A DNA stretch of 64,000 nt from Physella acuta (lineage: Eukaryota > Mollusca > Gastropoda > Physidae): contig NW_026732694.1 of NCBI RefSeq assembly GCF_028476545.1, positions 273,501 through 337,500 on the forward strand, in the 5' to 3' direction. The translations under genes were made by a program, and so were the position numbers. Shown one piece after another: positions 1 to 13,100 of the stretch; the first letter of the stretch is position 1; each line of letters opens with the position of its first letter. Under the pieces are notes generated by a model. The model ran no database searches, was not told the origin of the DNA, and was given only the letters and a program-made list of their open reading frames with translations.

Positions 1-420
1 CAACGGAAATTACTCAAAATTTAACAGAAGGTAGAGAATTAGATCTTTTACTTACATGTGAAATTTCATTTATCTATCTGAAATAGTACTCAAGTTATAG
101 GCTTTTGAAAAATTCAAAGTAGAAAAAGTACCACTTCCGGTTGTCGAAAATCGCTCAAAAGTTGATACGGATCTACGATTTTGATATAATACTTATATAT
201 GAAATTTCATCAACCTAGCTGTAATGGTACTCAAGTTATCGTGTTTACACACGGACAGACACACAGACACACACACACACAGACATACGGACAAGATTGC
301 AAAATTATGTTTTTCCGTATCAGTGAGGTGTAAAACGTCGAGATTTGTAAAAATCTCGATTTTTTTTTTTGCACGATTACAATACTTTCTCTATACTACG
401 TATATACGAGAAAGTAAAAA
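1..420. repeat. Dispersed repeat copy, same family as interior of element at 53.66 kb
   Basis: Shares long stretches with 53930-54310: TTTGACAGAAGG-like start, GAAATAGTACTCAAGTTATAGGC, CACTTCCGG, a CA-rich block, AAAATCTCGATTTTTTT and the end TATATACGAGAAAGTAAAA. This copy runs off the window's left end and shows no terminal inverted repeat on its right side. It is noncoding. Confidence 0.75.
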
Positions 421-574
421 AAACAAAAAACAAAACAAACAACAACAGACTGTGAATTAATATTTTACAAGGTTTGTCCAGCATTCTCTACTACAACAGC
501 CATATTTAACCAAAGCTGTCGTATGACAAATATTTTCATAATCTTGGCTCTTTGATGCCCAAGACACATGGGGC

Positions 575-775
575 AGATGAAGTAGAGTTCATCTGTTTCA
601 ATGACCTCGGCATATAAGGAAGGGATAGTGGTCAGCACTATGCCCAACTACTTATGTTCCTTAACGTGGGACAGGTGCCGATCAGAGCAGGGTAGACTTA
701 GGGACGTTGTGCTCGGGATCCTAACACGAGACTTTTGGGTTAGCAATCTAGCACTCAGCCGCCATCCACTATGAC
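575..775 (-). mobile_element. tRNA-derived SINE, degraded
   Basis: Reverse-strand relative of the SINE at 28690-28900. It shows the shared tail (GACCTCGGCATATAAGG, GTGGTCAGCACTATGCCCA) and a decayed tRNA-like head ending near GGTTAGCAATCTAG. It lies downstream of the last sulfotransferase exon in the window. Bases 420-575 show nothing I recognise. Confidence 0.55.
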
Positions 776-1025
776 AAATAACATAATCACATATACATTT
801 TTTCACAGTTATAACCATCTTTAATGGATGTTTGTAGCAAAAGGGTTCAAAACCACAAAACCAACAAACAAAAAAAAAAATCAAACCACGAAACCAACAA
901 AAAAAAATCTTTAAAATAAAAAAAAAATCACAAAAACCACAAAAACATAAAACCACAGAACAACCAAATCACGTTTACCACAGCTGAACAATGACGAGCA
1001 AGACACGAGTGAGGCATGTACTCAC

Positions 1026-4000
1026 CTTTCCTGATGAGCAGCTCACACGGTGTGCCCTTGAACTTGTCCTTCATGGAGTCGAACTGTGAGGCGCCCGTTA
1101 TCTCCTGGACCTGAGCCTCGGTCAAGTCGACCTCGAGAAATTTGGCGATTTGCCGGACTGTACCCTCAAGATCCTGGGGGGGGGGGGGGGGGGGAGTTAA
1201 AAATTAAACATGGGGTTAAACATGTGGACTTCAAGGTTTTATGGAGGCAAAGTCAGGGCGAGGTGTGTGTAAGTGGGGGGGGGGATTGGGGGAAAGGGAG
1301 ACGGGAGGGGAGATCGAAGCAACAGATATCCTAGGGCAGTAAAGTGTATAGCTTCGTCAGGTGGGAATCATCTAGAAATGTATCTTACAGTTTATACCCC
1401 AGTAAATAAGAGGCAGACAATAGCTCAAATTTATAATTTATGCTAAAAACAGCAAATTTTCCGCATACAATTAGCTTCGTCACTAATCTCAATCCCTATC
1501 ACTCCAGGTAACCGGTTGTGACTAATAAAAATCCCCTTCCCCTCCACACCTAGGCTGTGACTTTATCTGCCCAAGGCCTGTTTAGACCGTATTGTTTCAA
1601 ATCTACATATACATTATAGCTCAGTTAGGGCTATGAATGTTCAACAAAATTAGTGACATGAAAAGTTTAAAACACAAGATGTATAAGCTTAAAACAAAGT
1701 TCGCGATATAAAACCCTAAAAAAAGTTTCGTCATGAAAGGTTACAAAAGTTCTCGAGTTCTCGATATGAAAGCCCAAAACAAAGTTCATGAAATGAAAGT
1801 CTAAAACAGTTATATGAATGTCTAAAACAACTATATGAATGTCTAAACGTTTTTATGTAGTGCGAAACAAGTAAACCAATGTTTCCTACGTTTTTCATTT
1901 CCTCGTAACTCAGCACTAAAATTGGATGGTCTGGGTTTTCCTGTATAGCAGCATCCCATTTACAGTGGAACTCTAGAAAACTTCCGTATTCAACTAGGGA
2001 AGAAAGAGACAGTAGTTCAACAGTTTCAATAGGAGCCACGTATTGTATCAGTAAACATTGTTACAATAGACGCCACGTATTGTATCAGTAAACATTGTTA
2101 CAATAGACGCCACACATTGCATCAGTAAACATTGTTACAATAGGAGCCACACATTGCATCAGTAAACATTGTTACAATAGGCGCCACACATTGCATCAGT
2201 AAACATTGTTAAAATAGAAACCACTCATTGTATCAGTAAACATTGTTACAATAGGAGCCACACATTGCATCAGTAAACATTGTTACAATAGGCGCCACAC
2301 ATTGCATCAGTAAACATTGTTAAAATAGAAACCACTCATTGCATCAGTAAACATTGTTACAATAGGAGCCACACATTGCATCAGTAAATATTGTTACAAT
2401 CGGAGCCACACATTGCATCAGTAAACATTGTTACAATAGGCGCCACACATTGCATCAGTAAACATTGTTACAATCGGAGCCACACATTGCATCAGTAAAC
2501 ATTGTTACAATAGGCGCCACACATTGTATCAGTAAACATTGTTACAATAGGCGCCACACATTGTATCAGTAAACATTGTTACAATAGACGCTACACATTG
2601 TATCAGTAAACATTGTTACAATAGGCGCCACACATTGTATCAGTAAACATTGTTTCAATAGACGCTACACATTGTATCAGTAAACATTGTTACAATAGGT
2701 GCCACACATTGCGTCAGCAAACATTGTTTCAATAGACGCTACACATTGTATCAGTAAACATTGTTTCAATAGGCGCCACACATTGTATCAGTAAAAATTG
2801 TGTCAATAGGCGCCACACACTGTATCAGTAAATATTGTTTCAATAGGCGCCACACAATGTATCAGTAAAGATTGTTACAATAGGCGCCACACATTGCGTC
2901 AGTAAACATTGTTTCAATAGACGCTACACATTGTATCAGTAAACATTGTTACAATAGGAGCCACACATTGCATCAGTAAACATTGTTACAATAGGCGCAA
3001 CACATTGTATCAGTAAACATTGTTACAATAGAGACCACACTTTGTATTAGTAAACATTGTTACAATAGGCGCCACACATTGAATCAGTAAACATTGTTAC
3101 AATAGGCGCCACACATTGTATCAGTAAACATTGTTACAATAGAGACCACACTTTGCATCAGTAAACATTGTGTCAATAGGCGCAACACATTGTATCAGAA
3201 TGCTGAGATTAACTCAGTACAGGAGTCTCGATTTGATCGGATCAATACAACCACAGCTGTCACGTCTTCAATGTCTAACTGCGCGGGTCAAGGTGAAAAC
3301 ACGTTCGATTGGCTAAATAGGCCTTTATTAAAAATGTGTGTTCCATTTCCCACTTATTCTGACCCCTTTTCCTCGCTAGTCAGGAGCAAATACCCTGTCC
3401 CTAAGACGGGTCTTAGAAGATACCACTCGGTCAGTTACAACTCTTGAACATTTACACCTTAGTACCCACAGAAAATTCATATTATACCTCGAAATATCAT
3501 TCTCTATATCTAGCTCTATCCCTAACTCTATAAATATCCATATTCTTGCATGATATATTGTAACTATCAACAGTGAGGTGTGATAATGTACTGCAATTTT
3601 TGGGGTAATAGATAGGGACGTAGTGATCAAGGTGTGATGAAAAGGAATTATAATATCACTATATCTATCGCCAATTGAGTAACATTTTTTACTGTCTCTT
3701 CTTCTGACCTTAGACCAATGCTATTTCCCTCCATTCAAAGCCCTCCCCTCTTAATATTCACAGACCCCTCCCTCCATTCAAAGACCCTCTACCCTCTCAA
3801 TACTCACAGACCTCTCTATAATTCAAAGTCCTCCCACCCAGAGTCTAGGACCATTTAGCGAACCTCTTGTTATTGTTTAATAGGTTCAAACTAAATGAAT
3901 ATTGCCAAAAAGGTAGTTCTGGGTTTCATTGATAGAGTTTTGCAAGTTACATGTATTTTCTATCCTGGTGTTTCTGAACTAAAACATACATAAGCTAACA

Positions 4001-6286
4001 ACTATCCAGCACTTACTTGTTCCATTAATCCATAGCTGCATCCAGTCCTTGAACTGACCATCGTATCCACAGTAGATGTTCTTCATCCTGACGTGGTGGT
4101 TGTAGTGTGACACGGCCACGTCTTTGGGGTTTCTGGTCGTGAAAACTATTTTTGACCGAAACTTTTTAACCTGGAGTATAGAAAAATAAGAATTGGAGAT
4201 TGGAAAAAAATGTCAATGATATTTCAAATTTTTTATAAAGTTTATTAATGGAAGTCTTAGCCGATGAACAAACTAGTACTGTGCAGTAAATATTTGTGAA
4301 GTCCAAAGTCCTTTACTAAAAATAACCAGTTTTATGAGTGGTATCTAGGAAAAAGGATACTAGTGAATTTCTACACCGAGTTTGGTTGCTTTTCAAACTA
4401 TGCTGGGTATTTAGAATCCTTGGCGAGTGTATCCCTAGATCACATTAGTAATAAATGTTGTATGGTACCTTGAAAGTTCTATCTAAATGGACATTAACAA
4501 CACCATTCCGCTGGCCACCAGGATCCCTATCCAGGCACACAACTACAAACAATCCCAATGTCAAGTAAAGACCATAACAAAGATGATTATATTTTGTTCT
4601 AGTTTAGTCTTCTGGCACGACTTCAAACTAAACGAGGGGGCGGGGCGTCTCAATAGTGCTGTACATATAAAATCCTATAAAACCTGATCTGAAACAACCC
4701 CGAGGGTCATTGACAACCCTTTTCTGCTAGACATTTGACAACCCATCCCAATTGTCACTGAAGACAACAGTACATTAGTAGTCGCTTTGTCCTACTTTAC
4801 CCCCCCCCAACACACACACTACAGGGGACATAAATAACCACCTCTGCAATGTCCTACTCACCTCTTCCGGCAGTTCTTCAAACCAGGCGTGGGTGTTGAG
4901 GATCCTGGGGGAGGGGGAGGCCTCGATCACCTCAGGGGCAGCGAGCTCTAACATGTTTTGCATCTTTCCTATGTCAGAGTGCTCGGCCTTGCCTTTGATT
5001 ATCATCTGCATTATCTCCCATGTCCAGTGGCAACCTGCACATAGTTATAAGCGAGTTTAGTCTCATGGGACAGCGTGGTCGAATGGTTGAGCGTTTAGCT
5101 GCTAGCAAGAAGGTCTACCGTTCGGATCTCGGTTCGAAATTGATGATGTAGGACATTACTAAGTCCACAAAGATCTAATGGGTACCAGACTTGTTACGGA
5201 AAGTAATTGCAACTGTGTATAGTGCCAACCACACCATCCCTTCATATTCCAAGGTCAAATAAAGATATGAATAGCACTTACATTCGCTTGGACAACAAGG
5301 TCTAAAGTAGAACTTAATCTAATAAATGTTATCCAATTATGTATTATGTATAGATTGAATGTAAAATAATGTACGCATATTTTTATTGCAACAAACATGT
5401 ATCGTAATTCAACGTACCAGTCTTTGGGTAGCCGCAGACGAATACATCGTCTGGTCGTAGTTTGATCGTCTTGATATTGTTGACGTACTCTTCTCCAAAA
5501 GGCGGGAAAAGTCGTCCATTGGGCATGCGCGTTAAGGGCAGTATCTTCCCTGCTCCGTCCTTGACACCTGCTGTGTCTTGAAAACAAATTTTCCTTTTCA
5601 GGGATATCTGAACAAATAATAATACGGTGATGCACTATGTGTTAATTAAGTGTTTGTACACAATTTATATACAAAAAATTAACTCAAGTACAATTTATAG
5701 TTTACATATTTTATTGAATGCAATAACAATAGTTGTAAGGGGTCGTCCATAAATTACGTCACACTCGAAGGGGGAAGCGGGGGGGGGCGTAATTTTGTGA
5801 CGGTGTGTGATGAAAAAGAGGGGGGGGGGGTGTCAGATGGTGTGACGTCGCTTTTTTTGCATAATAAAAAAGCAAAGTTAGAAAACGAGTTTCAGCCGTT
5901 ATTTCGCGTTTAAGAAAACGGTTTTAATAAATTGTAATAGGAATTGATCAAAATACTCAATGTTGACAGAGTTCTGACAAGATTTTGGAAAAATACCGAT
6001 GTTTTAAGAAAAATTCAACAGCAATTTTGAGGAGGGGTTGTAGGCTGAGCTGTGACGTCATTTTAGGTAGGGAGTGGCTCTGGCTTTTTGTGACGACGTA
6101 TGACGGAGGGGAGAGGTAAAAATCGTAAAAAAAAAGCGTGACGTCATTTATGGATGACCCCTAAAGCTACCGAGAATAGTTAGCTAAACACACTTGTTAT
6201 GGTTGCAGTTCATTTAATATTTAGCTATATATTGCAAAGTTCTTAATATTTAAAACTATAGGCTACTTACCGTGAGATCATCCATT
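1026..6286 (-). CDS. Cytosolic sulfotransferase, 3' end outside window
   Basis: PAPS-dependent sulfotransferase that would transfer sulfate to small hydroxyl or amine substrates in the cytosol. Exons in sense order: 6272-6286 (ATG GAT GAT..), 5418-5607, 4862-5034, 4017-4170, 1890-1993, 1026-1173. All donors are GT, all acceptors AG, and the phases close, giving 261 residues plus one base. Seen motifs: GYPKTGCHW at residues 64-72 (5'-phosphosulfate loop; the family usually has T or S where this has Cys70), RNPKDVAVS at 139-147 (3'-phosphate binding), LVLSYEEMK, and the conserved EGTVRQIAKFL region. There is no signal peptide or membrane segment. The last exon, which in this family carries an RKGxxGDW motif, must lie before base 1, because exon 6 ends in phase 1 at RK-G. 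The substrate cannot be told. Intron 1 holds a Harbinger-like MITE and a SINE; intron 4 holds a 37-bp minisatellite. Confidence 0.9.
2027..3199. repeat. 37-bp minisatellite in sulfotransferase intron 4
   Basis: About 31 head-to-tail units of consensus ACATTGTATCAGTAAACATT + GTTACAATAGGCGCCAC, with substitutions mostly at a few positions. The array starts only about 35 bp from the exon 5 acceptor at 1994. On the gene's sense strand each unit contains TTTACTGATAC, which resembles a branch-point sequence. Confidence 0.92.
3200..4016. other. Sulfotransferase intron 4, remainder
   Basis: No gene, RNA or clear repeat seen. It contains imperfect short duplications (ACAGACCCCTCCCTCCATTC-like) at about 3720-3850. 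Confidence 0.6.
5060..5262 (+). mobile_element. tRNA-derived SINE copy
   Basis: Contains a tRNA-like head (GTGGTCGAATGGTTGAGCG, then CGGTTCGAAATTG) and the family tail GTGTATAGTGCCAACCACACCA, ending near AAATAAAGATATGAATAG. It sits in sulfotransferase intron 2 (5035-5417). Confidence 0.6.
5739..6161. mobile_element. Harbinger-like MITE with TAA target duplication
   Basis: A 423-bp element with inverted ends GGGGTCGTCCATAAATTACG and, reversed, GGGGTCATCCATAAATGACG. It is flanked by TAA at 5736-5738 and 6162-6164. A 3-bp TWA duplication and GGG..CCC ends are typical of PIF/Harbinger. There is no ORF. It lies in sulfotransferase intron 1. Confidence 0.7.
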
Positions 6287-6673
6287 GTTTAAATTTATAT
6301 ACTAATTTGTAGTAGGAGTGGATCTATGTAATGTAAATAATGAAAATTTTCACTTTGAAAGAAAGTTGGATTTGATAATGCTGTAAACAGAACGACTAGG
6401 TAAAAGCACGCACAGTGGTCGAGATTTTCCAAATCTCTGCGTACTGACTCGATAAACAAACGTGAAGCACATAAGCCACGAAAAGTAGGTCAATCCATGT
6501 TGAGCGTGCTTGGCCCTCGATGACATGGCAAGTTATTTTTTTTTAATACGTCAGATAAAATCTCGCGCTCCTGGCTAAAGGTCAGCAGACATAGATGGAA
6601 TGTTAAAAAGTTAAAAACTAGAACTACAAACACGATAAGCTCTAGATTAGATTATTGCAAACGTAAGCGTAAA

Positions 6674-6736
<63 letters not shown>

Positions 6737-8610
6737 TATGCACAATGTATTTCACCGGCATAGCCTCAAGAGAGAAATTAATAATACACATTTGTTTCTA
6801 GCCATGTGTGTTAAGGCAACTATTCAGATTGGTGAATTTGAAGTGTAAGCTGTTTAATAGATCTCATAGTTCTCATAGATATTATGATAACATGATAAAT
6901 AGATGATTTGATTATAGAAACAATAATATTGGATTAACGGTTGGCATCCGGATACCGTTGATTATCGAGCTAAACAGATAACATACCACAGTGGATTGTA
7001 GATCAAGGTAGATTTGTGACCACCCTGGTGAATTGATGACCGCTCTAAATCATAGGCAGCATTGACCATATAACTATGCGGGAATAATGACCACTGTACA
7101 TGTACTATATTGGCCATATAACCACTGTGGAATATAGACAATATTGGTTCAATGACTACTATGGATTATCTACTATATTGGCTCAATGATCAGTATGGAT
7201 TATAAACTACTGTGGAGAATAGGTCAAAGTAAGAAATTCACAACGATGTCTTCTAAACCAGTGCGACATATATCGTCTTGACATTTAGACACCGAATTAG
7301 AGGCGATTATTTTTATCTGACAAGAGCCACATCTCAGCACATTAAAGCGTTTGTCAACGAATTACTTTGTTTCGGTACTGTGTTGTTATAAAATATAAGC
7401 AATGTTGTTGTATTACTTGAGTTGTTGTATTACTTGAGTTGTTGTATTACTTGAGTTGTTGTATTACTTGAGTTGACCTATTGTATTAGCCTGCCCAAAT
7501 CTCATCTCTAATATAGCCCTATATAATGTCATTCTTTTCCTGTGGCTAGTCTAGCTGACGCCAGCATAATTATAAAAAAAACGTCGTGATGTTAATTAAC
7601 ATTCCCGATAATTGAGGCACTAATTACTCATTACTGAGGTTGTTATCACAAACAGCCGTTTCAATTAATTACACGAAGAATCCAATGTCTGTATTTTTAC
7701 CTTATTCTAAAGATTCTTTTGTAAAATAATATTTATCAATGTTATATAAATCTTTCAGCTTTGACAATCACATTACTAAATTAATTGATTTGAAACGTCA
7801 AATTTTGTTTTCGATTGGGAATTTTTATTTTGGAAGCGGAAACAAAGTACCGTATTAAAAAAATATTTTAAAATTCTTTTTCGAAATTAACAGTTGAAGG
7901 GTAGGTAGATAATGATTTAAAAATATTTAAATTTACGCATCAGACCTAAGTGTTACAATTTATTTCAAGGGAGGATACCGTGAAATATTTCCAATAACTT
8001 ACATTTTTACAGCCCCTTAAATAAAATAGTACAGGCTTACCACTATCTAATATATAAAGCTCAGTTCTGTAACGTGTGGCAAAAAACAAAAAAGTTTGTC
8101 GTTGACACTTCTACGGATTTAAGTGTTAGATTTTTTATCGTGCTCAAAGTCTAAATTTACGAGTCGAAAAATTACCATTGAAAGTCTTTAAAAACAATTT
8201 TCATTCTATTTACTTAGAAGAATAATTTTCAATTATGAACGCGACATAAAATTTTTAAAAAGTGTATCGACGTTTATAAAATTTCTAAAATTGTTTCGGA
8301 AATGTATTGACTGCACAGTTACTTCCCTTTAATGAAAAATAAATCCTTAAGAAGAGAGAATTAACATTTTATTACTTTGTTTTTGGTGTTAAGAAAAAAA
8401 AAATAATTACACAATTAGCGGGGATTGATTAAGTGCAATGTCGTTAGGTATTTTTAACAGTGCCTTTTATTTATTCTATACACTGAACATACTGTTCAAT
8501 AATTATTATTTTTTTTTTAAATCAATAACATTTAATAAGCCAGGTCCTACAAATCATATACGTTTATTTCTTTCCATTTACGGATAAGCTTGGAGTATTA
8601 TCATTTTTGT
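6287..8610. other. Intergenic, upstream of the sulfotransferase
   Basis: Immediately upstream of the ATG is an AT-rich stretch with a TATATAAATTT motif. Also present: a (TA)n run at 6678-6731; a loose, degenerate repeat of GACCACTATGGATTAT-like units at about 6990-7215; and a 17-bp unit (GTTGTTGTATTACTTGA) repeated four times at about 7400-7470. No gene seen. Confidence 0.6.
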
Positions 8611-8619
8611 TCACTAAAT

Positions 8620-9664
8620 TGAAACAGGCGCGTCCGCCGGCGCCCCTGCACGGTTTGATTTGGCACCCTGGGCTATCATGTGGGCGCTATGCTGCATAAT
8701 TTTGTTTTAAACAGTGCGATAGACTATGGATAAGAAAGGTTACTATAGTCTTTAAGTGAATCAAATCCGGGCGTCCTCCGGCACCCCGACAGGGTGCTAT
8801 TTGGCGCCCCGGGCCTTCCGGTGTACGCTATGGTATCTACGTTCGCGTGAGTTCAAAAGACTATAAATAAGTTATGCACTATAGGCGTTTACTAAGTTCA
8901 ATCAGGCGGTGACGTCATGGTGCGTCCTCTGGCGCCCAGACAGGGTGCTTTTTGGGGTCCCGGGCCTCCCGTGTTCGGTTTCGCGCCTACGTTCATTAAA
9001 GTGAGTGCAAAAGACTATGAATAAGTTGGGGTACTATAGTCGTTTATTAAGTTGAAGTAGGCGATTCAGCCCCGTGAGCACTTTGCGTTTATATTCGCGT
9101 TAGTGTTTTCTTTGTGTTTAGGTTGGGTTTGCGTTAGTGGTTGCGTTTTGATTTGGTTCGTTTTTGTTCTTTCTTTTTTCGTTTTCGTTTGTGTTTTATT
9201 TTCATTGGGTTTGTGTTTGTATTTGTGTTTGAGGTTGGTTTTGCGTTTCGATTTGGTTTGTTTTCGTTTGTTTTTCTTTTGTGTTTTTTTTTCTTTGGGT
9301 TTGTGGTTGGTTTTGCGTTTGTATTTGGTTTGTTTTCGTTTGCTTTTTCGTTTGTTTTTTTTCTTTGGGTTTGTGTTTGTGTTTGTGGTTGGTTTTGTGT
9401 TTGGATTTGGTTTGTTTTCGTTTGCTTTTTTCTTTGTGTTCGTATTGGTGTTTGTGGTTGTGGTTGGTTTGTTGTAAGTTTTTGTTTTCGTTTGTATTTG
9501 TAATTGTGTTAGCGTTATGTTTGCGTTTTGTTGTTTTGGTTTTGGTTGGTTGTGGTTTGGGTGGGCAATGCCGGGTTTATGATGATTACTAAACACACAG
9601 GTGATGGTCTTTAACGGAAAGGTTTTTCACAGAAGCCAGAGCAGGGCCTGGCCGGGACGGCTAG
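8620..9664 (+). mobile_element. Helitron-like non-autonomous repeat, copy 1
   Basis: Begins with about three degenerate tandem blocks of roughly 180 bp (GGCGCCCCGGGC, ACTATAGTCGTTTA, AAGACTATGAATAAGTTGG). A long G/T-only tract of GTTTGC/GTTTTG words follows (9090-9560), then a GGGCAATGCCGGG hairpin, and the end GGGCCTGGCCGGGACGGCTAG. CTAG followed by T and GC hairpins are Helitron-type 3' ends. The same architecture recurs at 20279-20852. No Rep/helicase ORF; long ORFs here are products of base bias. Confidence 0.5.
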
Positions 9665-10190
9665 TTTATTATATTTCTGGAAACCAAAATTGTGGTCGAC
9701 ATATTAAGTCATAGTCATTGTTTGTGAATAAGTGAACGAGACCACTTCATTAAGCGGTAATCAAATTATATTTAAAAGTATTTTTTAATAATGTTTTTAA
9801 GTTGCAGTTCTAAAACAATAGTTAAGTGTCAGATTTCGTATTTTTAACTAAAACGGTACTCTTGTTAAAGTGTTAACACAATCAGCACATACAGACAGTC
9901 AGACAGAATTTCTCCGATCAGTAAGGTGCAACATAACGACATTTGACGTGATCCGGGGTACAATGTTTCGGCACATTACTTCCCCTTACACTCGTAATAG
10001 GAAGAAAGACATCTGACTTGCTACTACTTGCGGAGTTCGTTATACAGCTGTAAGGATACGGTCACATTTTCACTATCTTTTAAATTATTAGCCGACACAT
10101 TTGATACTACACAATACAGGTGATCAGCTAGTTAAAAAATACAAAGCCAACAACTACTTAATAGATCTTTTTTATTATAGGTGCCAGTAC
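9665..10190. other. Intergenic downstream of the minus-strand protease
   Basis: No gene or clear repeat seen. On the minus strand this is the protease 3' flank; no canonical AATAAA stood out next to the stop. Confidence 0.5.
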
Positions 10191-13100
10191 TCAAGGATCG
10201 TTGCTTACAGAAGGTGATGTTACGTCACTTCCGTTTGTCTCAGTACCAATAATCTCAGTTCTGTTATTCTCAGTTTCGTTGATCTCATTTCCGTTAGTTT
10301 CATTTCCGTTAGTGTCATTTCCGTTAGTTTCATTTCCGCGAATCTCATTTCCGTTAGTCTCAGTTCTGTTAGTATCATTTCCATTTGTTTCATTTCCGTT
10401 AAACTGATTTCCGTTAGTCTCAGTTCCGTTGGTCTCATTTCCGTTAGTCTCATTTCCGTTAGTCTCATTTCCGTTAGTCTCATTTCCGTTAGTCTCATTT
10501 CCGTTAGTCTCATTTCCGTTAGTCTCATTTCCGTTAGTCTCATTTCCGTTAGTCTCATTTCCGTTAGTCTCATTTCCGTTAGTCTCATTTCCGTCAATTT
10601 CAGGACATTCCAGCCTCCGGTTGATCCAGTCCAGGTATGACGTAATACGTGTACACACTGAGGGCAGACCACCTGGAAGACAGGTAGATAGTGACACACC
10701 TGATGTAGTTTAGTGACGTATGAAATGACAGCTATGATAAGTGACATGTAATGACAGCTTATGATTAGTGACATGTAATGACAGCTATGATTAGTGACAT
10801 GTAATGACAGCTATGATTTGTGACATGTAATGACAGCTATGATTAGTGACATGTAATGACAGCTATGATTAGTGACATGTAATGACAGCTATGATTAGTG
10901 ACGTGTAATGACAGCTATGATTCGCTACGTATCTCATGATAGCTAAGAGTATAGACATATGTAATGGTATCTATGATCATCGACGTATATAATGACAACT
11001 ATGATTAATGCAGTAATTAATGAGAGCAACGATCGTGTTCATTTAGAAAGTAACAGATAATTAGATACAATCAATAAAGACATTTGATGATCTAGGTAAA
11101 ATTTACCTTAATTGCATCTTATGATTAATTTTCTCTGCAGTTTTAATATTTGTTCTCAATTCAGGGGGGGGGGGGTTGGTGGTGTTAATGTAAGTAGTCG
11201 GACCTATGCTAACGACGCCCTTGACTGACCTACAACATGGACGGTCCGGTGTGGCTTACCGTAACACGTGCCGTACGCCCAGGAGATGATGCCCGTCAGG
11301 TAACCTTGACCTTCGCCACACATGAGCGACCCCCCGCTGTCTCCGATACAGGCGCTGGTTTTACTGTCTAGACAGCCGGTGGGAAAACTTAAGTTACATA
11401 CATCAGAACGTAAGGTCACTCAATAAGTTATTTCTACTTAGTTGTAAGCTATTGACTAGAAACCTTAATCCGCTTTAAAAATAATTGTAGCGTGGATTAT
11501 GTTCTTAAGCAAAAATTATTGTTGAGATTTAATTTCTATTCTAAATTACATAACATAAAAGCACAACATCGATAGTTTATATATAAATTGACATTTCAGA
11601 TTTCGCAGTCCATGTAGCAAATGAAGTAAAGCTAATAATTTCTGAAAACTTCTGACACGTGTCTTTTCTTTCCGTAAAAAGGTTAGGTGCCCATTGGGGC
11701 ATTTTCCTATGTTAGATTCTTAACAACCTACAGAGACCTTTCTAATCTTGCACACAGATGTGCTTGTGACAGACCTTTGAAATTTTGCACACATATGTGC
11801 TTGTGACAGACCTTTCAAATCTTGCATACAGATGTGCTTGGGACGGACCTTTCAAATCTTGCACACAGATGTGCTTGTGACAGACCTATCAAATCTTGCA
11901 CACAGATGTGCTTGTGACAGACCTTTCAAATCTTGCACACAGATGTGACAACCTACAGAGACCTTTCAAATTTTGCACAAAGATGTGACAACCTAAAAGA
12001 CCGTTCAAATCTTGCACACATATGTGACAACCTAAAAGACCTTTCAAATCTTGCACACAGATGTGACAACCTAAAAGACCGTTCAAATCTTGCACACATA
12101 TGTGACAACCTAAAAGACCTTTCAAATCTTGCACACAGATGTGACAACCTAAAAGACCGTTCAAATCTTGCACACAGATGTGCTTGTGACAGACCTTTCA
12201 AATCTTGCACACAGATGTGACAACCTACAGAAACCTTTCAAATCTTGCACATAGATGTGCTTGTGAGAGACCTTTCAAATCTTGCACACAGATGTGCTTG
12301 TGACAGACCTTTTAAATCTTGCACACAGATGTGCTTGTGACAGACCTTTTAAATCTTGCACACAGATGTGCTTGTGGGTGGCGAAGATGAAGCGGCCGTG
12401 CTGCTTGAAGACCTTGTTGCAGTCGGTGTGTGACAGCGCCGTGATGTTGGCCGTCATCAGGTTGTCGGGCGCCGTCACGGCGACGCGGTGCGTGACGCCC
12501 CAGCCGCTGATGACGCATTGACTCCCGTTAAACAGCTCTGTTGGTGGTGGTAGTTGGGCCAGCTGTGGATTCAGGTATATTGAATTCGTTAACAATTGTT
12601 GTTAGCTAATAATTTGCTACTTTTAATATAGTCTCCACCTTCAACCGTACGTATGAATTAATTTTAGACATTTTTTGAGCTTTCAAACATAATCTATTTA
12701 TTTTCTTTATCTCATTGTGTGTATGTGTTTGTGTGTGCGGATGAGATGGGGTGAGGTTGCAGTTTAGAAAAAAAAAGACTATATCTGTCCATCGCTATAG
12801 AAATTAACATGTAATTTCATTCGGAGTGAGCGATCTTGTAGAAACTTTTAAAAATTTAATATTATTTTTTATTAGCTTTCACTAGACTTTCAATTAAATA
12901 AAAGCAGATCTAGGATAAGAATAATTTAGAAGAAAAAAAACCATTTCAGATATGGTTTAATAGATGGATGAAGTAGAGTTTGTCAGTTTCTACGATTAGA
13001 ATATTGCCAGGCAACTTTACTTTCTCGGGCGTAATCCAAGTACTCATTTTGACTGAGTTTTGACAAAAGCCGTTTGACAAACTCGAGTTTATATTCAGCT

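Noticed and set aside
2027-3199. Regular 37-bp repeats that resemble a CRISPR array
   Set aside because: Units are contiguous with no unique spacers, no cas genes are near, and the context is a split animal gene.
9066-9596. Long ORFs on both strands, Lys/Asn/Thr-rich and Phe/Val-rich
   Set aside because: Product of the G/T-only tract of the Helitron-like repeat.
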